A stretch of DNA of 35,963 bases. Origin: Acidobacteriota bacterium (GTDB taxonomy: Bacteria > Acidobacteriota > Terriglobia > 2-12-FULL-54-10). Both the position numbers and the translations under genes were made by a program. Below the pieces are notes generated by a model. The model saw only the letters and a list, made by a program, of their open reading frames with translations, was not told the DNA's origin and did not search any database. The stretch spans positions 1 to 35,963 of the forward strand of contig JACQGE010000088.1 in assembly GCA_016199675.1 (NCBI GenBank). Direction: 5' to 3'. Below are positions 32,262 to 35,963 of this stretch, piece after piece; position 1 is the stretch's first letter, and each line of letters starts with the position of its first letter.

Positions 32262-34190
32262 ATGAGCAAACAGGCGCTTGCTTCAGTGGCGATGGTGTTT
32301 TTCTGCGTTGCTGGCGGATGGGCACAGAATGTGGACGTAGCCAGTAAACTAGGTTATCCACAGATGATCGTGTACAACGGGAAGATCGTGACGATGGATG
32401 ATAAATCGTTTGCGTCGCAAGTGGGGACAATCGTGCAGGCGATGGCGATCCGCGACGGGAAGATATTGGCGACAGGTACCACCACGGAGGTTCGCGCGCT
32501 AGCAGGGCCTCCGACCAAACAGATTGATCTGAAGGGGCGGACGGTGCTACCGAGTTTTATCTTGAGCCATGAACATCCCGTTTCCGACTGGGCCTATACG
32601 GAGCCTTTCGCTTTCCGGCATGTGTTCCCCAACGATGATGTGATCATTTCTCGCTGGCTGCCGAACCTTCCGCCGAAGGAGCAGTTGGCGATGTTCGAGC
32701 CAACGATGAAGGAGGCGGTTGCTAAGGCGAAACCGGGACAATGGATTCGGGTGATTCCCAACTGGGGCCCGGACTATGAGTGGGCAAAAGAAATGCCACT
32801 GGTCTGGGGCCCAGCCATCACGAAAACATATCTCGATCAATTGGCGCCCAACAACCCAGTCTGCATCAGCGATGGCTTTACCAGTGCTTGTACGACCAAT
32901 GCAAAAGGTGTGGAAATCTATGGCAGTGTGCATTCGGACTTGGACTATCTTGGAACGGGTCGCCGCGGCTTGGCGCCGAGTGAAGAACGCAACCGTCGGC
33001 TTACAGAATCAGGGAATTTTGATCGTACGTTCCAGGGCAGTGCAATTTTTAAGGGAAAACTCTCACTTTTAGCTGATTTGCTCAAAGCGGAAATGGAGCT
33101 CTGGGCCAGGTATGGAATCACCACCTTTGGGTCCGGGACATATGGTCATGCCAACATGCAAGCCCTGCATCTTCTGGATCAACGAGGCGATATGCCCGCT
33201 CGCCATGCCTGGGCCTACGAGGGGCCAGCTTGGGACATCGAAACGCTGCGTGTCTTTGCCGGAACAGTGGGGCACGGATCGGATTATCTCTGGCTCATCG
33301 GAGCACGGAGTGTTCCCGGCAGCGGTTGTATGACAGTGCCTGAAAGGCCGGAGTGGCAAGAAATCAAGGCCGAATATGGAGGGGGAGGCGAAGGGGGCGG
33401 TGCAACATGCACATTTACCCCAGGCACGCGCAGTCGTGAGATTCTGGAGAACACAGCCGAAAGTGGTTTCAGAATCGCCAATTCGCATACCGGCGGAGAT
33501 AAGGATATTGATTACTATATGGATGCGATTGAAGCGGGAAGCAAAAAAGCGGGCCTCACAATAGAGCAAATTCGAGCCAAACGGCATGCGTTTGATCACG
33601 GTTCAGGAGCTCCACGACCGGCACAAATTCCTCGGATCAAGAATCTGGGGATGATGGTGAGTATGATCAACACCATTCTGTGGGAGACCCACCGGGGAGC
33701 TTCGGTGACCGCCAAACAGTACGGGATTGAGTACACGGATTGGGTGGTCCCGCGCAAGAGTGTAAATGATGCAGAGATTATGAACACTTTTGAGATTGAT
33801 CGTCCGTTGCCGCACAAGGTGTTTTTCTTCATCACCAAAGGAATGAACCGGTACAATGACCGGGACCAGCGGGTATATGGGCCGAATCAGAGGACAGATC
33901 GGATTGTGCAACTGAAGGCGCTGACCCGTTGGGGCAGCTATTATATGCTACGGGAGAATCTAATGGGGACGTTGGAGCCGGGCAAATTTGCCGACTTCAT
34001 CGTGCTGGACAAGGACTTTCTGACAATTCCGGAAGCAGAAATTCCCAAAATCCAAGTGTTGATGACGATAGTAGGAGGAAAGCCGGTACATTTGGGAGCG
34101 GATCTGGCAAGGGAGATTGGGATGGCACCGGTGGGGCCGTCCACGTGGACGGAACCGATCCCTCCCGGATGGGAACCGAAACCGTATTAA
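32262..34190 (+). CDS. Exported amidohydrolase, YtcJ/Amidohydro_3 type
   Basis: 642 residues. The N-terminal signal peptide (MSKQALASVAMVFF..., ending GGWAQ) implies periplasmic location. The metal-dependent hydrolase core begins with the small beta domain (VYNGKIVTMDD, AMAIRDGKILATG), then LKGRTVLPSFILSHEHPV with the His-x-His metal pair (Ser-His-Glu-His rather than Asp-x-His-x-His). Later metal/catalytic candidates are NSHTGGDKDID and RHAFDHGSG, and the closing GTLEPGKFADFIVLDKDFL is diagnostic of the family. A Gly-rich insertion (EYGGGGEGGGA, near 373) is unusual. The reaction is hydrolysis of an amide or ester bond; the substrate is unknown. AGGAG six bases before the ATG. The upstream terminator indicates a separate promoter from the receptor gene. 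Confidence 0.9.
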   Translation: MSKQALASVAMVFFCVAGGWAQNVDVASKLGYPQMIVYNGKIVTMDDKSFASQVGTIVQAMAIRDGKILATGTTTEVRALAGPPTKQIDLKGRTVLPSFILSHEHPVSDWAYTEPFAFRHVFPNDDVIISRWLPNLPPKEQLAMFEPTMKEAVAKAKPGQWIRVIPNWGPDYEWAKEMPLVWGPAITKTYLDQLAPNNPVCISDGFTSACTTNAKGVEIYGSVHSDLDYLGTGRRGLAPSEERNRRLTESGNFDRTFQGSAIFKGKLSLLADLLKAEMELWARYGITTFGSGTYGHANMQALHLLDQRGDMPARHAWAYEGPAWDIETLRVFAGTVGHGSDYLWLIGARSVPGSGCMTVPERPEWQEIKAEYGGGGEGGGATCTFTPGTRSREILENTAESGFRIANSHTGGDKDIDYYMDAIEAGSKKAGLTIEQIRAKRHAFDHGSGAPRPAQIPRIKNLGMMVSMINTILWETHRGASVTAKQYGIEYTDWVVPRKSVNDAEIMNTFEIDRPLPHKVFFFITKGMNRYNDRDQRVYGPNQRTDRIVQLKALTRWGSYYMLRENLMGTLEPGKFADFIVLDKDFLTIPEAEIPKIQVLMTIVGGKPVHLGADLAREIGMAPVGPSTWTEPIPPGWEPKPY

Positions 34191-34222
34191 GAAACTAAAA
34201 GCCATTGCATAACTAATTCTAA

Positions 34223-34285
34223 GCCGTTACCAGCCATCGGCATGGCTTGAAGATATGCCTTGACGGTAAACGGCCTATCCTTTTT
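34223..34285 (+). terminator. Possible terminator after the amidohydrolase gene
   Basis: GCCGTTACC (34223-34231) can pair with GGTAAACGGC (34265-34274) with one bulged base. Inside this lies a shorter GGCATGGCTTGAAGATATGCC-type hairpin. A T-rich stretch (CCTTTTTCTC) follows at 34278-34287. The long interior makes this weaker than the terminator at 32024. Confidence 0.35.
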
Positions 34286-34400
34286 CTCTACCAACCATAT
34301 GTTAACTCCCGCATAAGATGTTCTTCGGGAGTTGGCGGTCGGTGCATCACTCAATCCGCGATGGCGGGGGTCGAGACCTTCACCAGAAGGGATGTAAACG

Positions 34401-35678
34401 TTGCTATCTCTCGTAGCTGTGAGCAGTCATAGTTCTGCCGAGTCAATAGATATTGATAACTATAGGCAACTGGTTGGCGATGCGCTCATTGATGAGATTC
34501 TCCACCTCTCCGACGGCCTTAAGGGGCTCCGTCTCTGCAACATCAATGCGACAGCGAGCGGAGGGGGTGTTGCGGAGTTGTTGAATCGGGAGGTTCCGAT
34601 CTATCGAGCCCTGGGAATCGAAGCGGATTGGCGTATCATTCACGGCGATAAGGCATTTTTCGAGATTACGAAATCCTTCCATAACGCACTGCAGGGTTCA
34701 GAATTTCAACTAACCGACGGGGTCCGCCAAGATTACCTAGAACACAACCGGACTTGCGCGGAGCTCTTAGAAGTTTCGTACGATATCTATGTTGTTCACG
34801 ATCCGCAACCTGCGGCGATTCGGTACTTCCACCGGACCAGACAAGATAAATGGGTGTGGCGCTGCCACATTGATAGTTCTTCACCGAACGAGCAGGTATG
34901 GGAATTTCTGCGTCCCTACATTGAGGCTTATGATGCGGCTGTCTTCACCGCAGAACCCTTCCGCCCTCCAGACCTTCGGATGGATCGGGTCGCCTTTATT
35001 GCACCCGCGATTGATCCATTTGCGACAAAAAATATCGATCTGCCGCAAAACCTTTGCCGGCAGGCAATTGCCGACTCCGGTGTCAACTTGCGCGAACCTT
35101 TATTGTTGCAGGTCTCACGTTTTGATCCTTGGAAGGATCCACTCGGAGTCATTCAGGTCTATCGCTTGGTAAAGAAACAGCGACCGGGTGTTCAGTTGGC
35201 GCTAATCGGCGCCATGGCTGGAGATGATCCGGAAGGATGGGACATGCTGGAAACAATAAACGCAGAGGCCACAGCAGATCCCGACTTACACGTATTTACG
35301 AACTTAACCGGCGTCGGTAACATGGAGGTGAATGTCTTCCAAAGGGGCGCCGATCTGGTAATACAGAAGTCTCGTAAAGAAGGATTCGGGCTTGTGGTAT
35401 CCGAAGCACTATGGAAGGAGAAGGCTGTGGTCGCGGGGGCGGCAGGAGGAATTCCCATGCAGTTTCCTAAGGGCTATCATCAATATCTGGTTTCTAATGC
35501 TGAGGAGTGCGCCGCAAAACTTCTTTACCTGCTCGATAATCCAGATGAGGTCGCTGCGTTTGGCCGAGCTGGCCGAGAAAGAGTGCGCGCCGAATTCCTT
35601 TTACCCCGCCTGGTCCACGATCAATTGAAGCTCATCGCTGATCTGCTCGAGAGGGGAGGTGCTCAGACAAAAGCATAG
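34401..35678 (+). CDS. treT: Trehalose synthase, glycosyltransferring (TreT-like, GT4)
   Basis: TreT makes trehalose from an NDP-glucose and glucose in one reversible step. The 425-residue protein is a GT-B fold: the first half has CNINATASGGGVAEL (46-60; the glycine loop binding the acceptor side), VVHDPQPAAI (131-140) and WRCHIDSSSP. The second half has the donor site QVSRFDPWKDPLGV (Arg240, Lys245) and KSRKEGFGLVVSEALWKEK with Glu327 and Glu335 of the GT4 EX7E motif. The length agrees with TreT of archaea and bacteria. The start is a TTG with AGAAGGGA about eight bases upstream; a downstream GTG at 34419 is possible. It stands alone, without maltokinase or treY/Z genes. Trehalose would protect against drying and osmotic stress. 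Confidence 0.85.
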   Translation: MLSLVAVSSHSSAESIDIDNYRQLVGDALIDEILHLSDGLKGLRLCNINATASGGGVAELLNREVPIYRALGIEADWRIIHGDKAFFEITKSFHNALQGSEFQLTDGVRQDYLEHNRTCAELLEVSYDIYVVHDPQPAAIRYFHRTRQDKWVWRCHIDSSSPNEQVWEFLRPYIEAYDAAVFTAEPFRPPDLRMDRVAFIAPAIDPFATKNIDLPQNLCRQAIADSGVNLREPLLLQVSRFDPWKDPLGVIQVYRLVKKQRPGVQLALIGAMAGDDPEGWDMLETINAEATADPDLHVFTNLTGVGNMEVNVFQRGADLVIQKSRKEGFGLVVSEALWKEKAVVAGAAGGIPMQFPKGYHQYLVSNAEECAAKLLYLLDNPDEVAAFGRAGRERVRAEFLLPRLVHDQLKLIADLLERGGAQTKA

Positions 35679-35898
35679 GAACAGAACAGTAATCCGCTGA
35701 ATCCTGCAATTTATAGTTATGAGCTGTACGGAAATGGCCGAAACTTCCCTCCAACTGTAAAGAAAAGTGATCCCCAGGAGAAGATGTATGCCGAAATCGT
35801 GATATCCGAGGTCTTCGGAAAACTGGTCTTAACCTTGGCGTCAATTCACAAACCGTGTATCTTTGAGAAGTGGCTTAAAGTCGATGAAACGATTTCGT

Positions 35899-35963
35899 CG
35901 GGGCGTGGCGCAGCCTGGTAGCGCACCTGCCTTGGGCGCAGGGGGTCGGAGGTTCAAATCCTC
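35899..35963 (+). tRNA. tRNA-Pro (UGG anticodon), 3' end cut by the window
   Basis: Acceptor strand CGGGGCG (35899-35905), D-arm GCGC-AGCCTGGTA-GCGC, anticodon stem CCTGC/GCAGG around the loop CTTGGGC giving anticodon TGG. The T-arm starts GGAGG-TTCAAAT-CCTC at the window end. The 3' acceptor strand lies outside. All stems pair perfectly as far as visible. It would read CCA and, with wobble, other Pro codons. It lies 220 bases after treT, in a stretch where I see no other gene. Confidence 0.95.

Noticed and set aside
35784-35921. 45-codon plus-strand ORF with GGAG in front
   Set aside because: It ends inside the tRNA-Pro gene, and the ribosome site is only three bases from the ATG; it is probably chance.

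Overview
The window looks like chromosomal DNA of an Acidobacteriota bacterium. The main evidence is a 1106-residue Oar-like TonB-dependent receptor that begins with a carboxypeptidase-regulatory-like domain, a type abundant in that phylum. GC-rich housekeeping genes, a LysM/SPOR-like envelope protein and GC-rich intergenic palindromes also fit. The assignment is by family resemblance, because no rRNA or marker phylogeny is available here. All functional calls were made by reading motifs, without database searches.

Left part (1-13808). After the tail of an IS630-type transposase at the edge, every gene lies on the minus strand. In transcription order these are pabBC (folate), a large multi-cysteine radical SAM protein resembling tetraether lipid synthase, an FmdB-type zinc ribbon, aroC, rmuC-def, purA, and a molybdenum cofactor group (moeA, moaC, a REC-DUF4388 response regulator, mog). 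An RsbRD-N-like protein and tsaC follow. Several junctions overlap or are very short (rmuC/def, moaC/regulator/mog).

Middle (13919-21767). A secreted coiled-coil protein gene is readable only if two G-tract frameshifts are repaired. Just upstream of it sits a complete 1980-bp IS1595-type element with perfect 24-bp inverted repeats and a perfect 8-bp target duplication. The element carries a membrane-protein passenger gene and a 51-residue basic ORF besides its transposase. Then come queG on the plus strand and a minus-strand set consisting of a 25-residue membrane micro-ORF, a double-LysM protein, a GT2 glycosyltransferase and a zinc-ribbon methyltransferase.

Right part (21821-35963). A plus-strand run reads ACP, KAS II, exported protein of unknown function, type III polyketide synthase, ICMT-type methyltransferase, FAD oxidoreductase and class I methyltransferase. 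Overlapping or closely spaced genes suggest one biosynthetic unit. By analogy with the srsABC genes of Streptomyces griseus, the best guess is a phenolic lipid, alkylquinone or alkylpyrone. It is followed by the TonB receptor with a strong terminator, an exported YtcJ-type amidohydrolase, a TreT-like trehalose synthase and a tRNA-Pro(UGG) cut by the window end.

The most interesting items are the Tes-like radical SAM enzyme, the type III PKS lipid cluster with its own ACP/KAS, the cargo-bearing IS1595 element and the 25-residue membrane micro-ORF. No CRISPR array, rRNA or phage region was seen. The longest gene-free stretch is about 290 bases (28386-28677).
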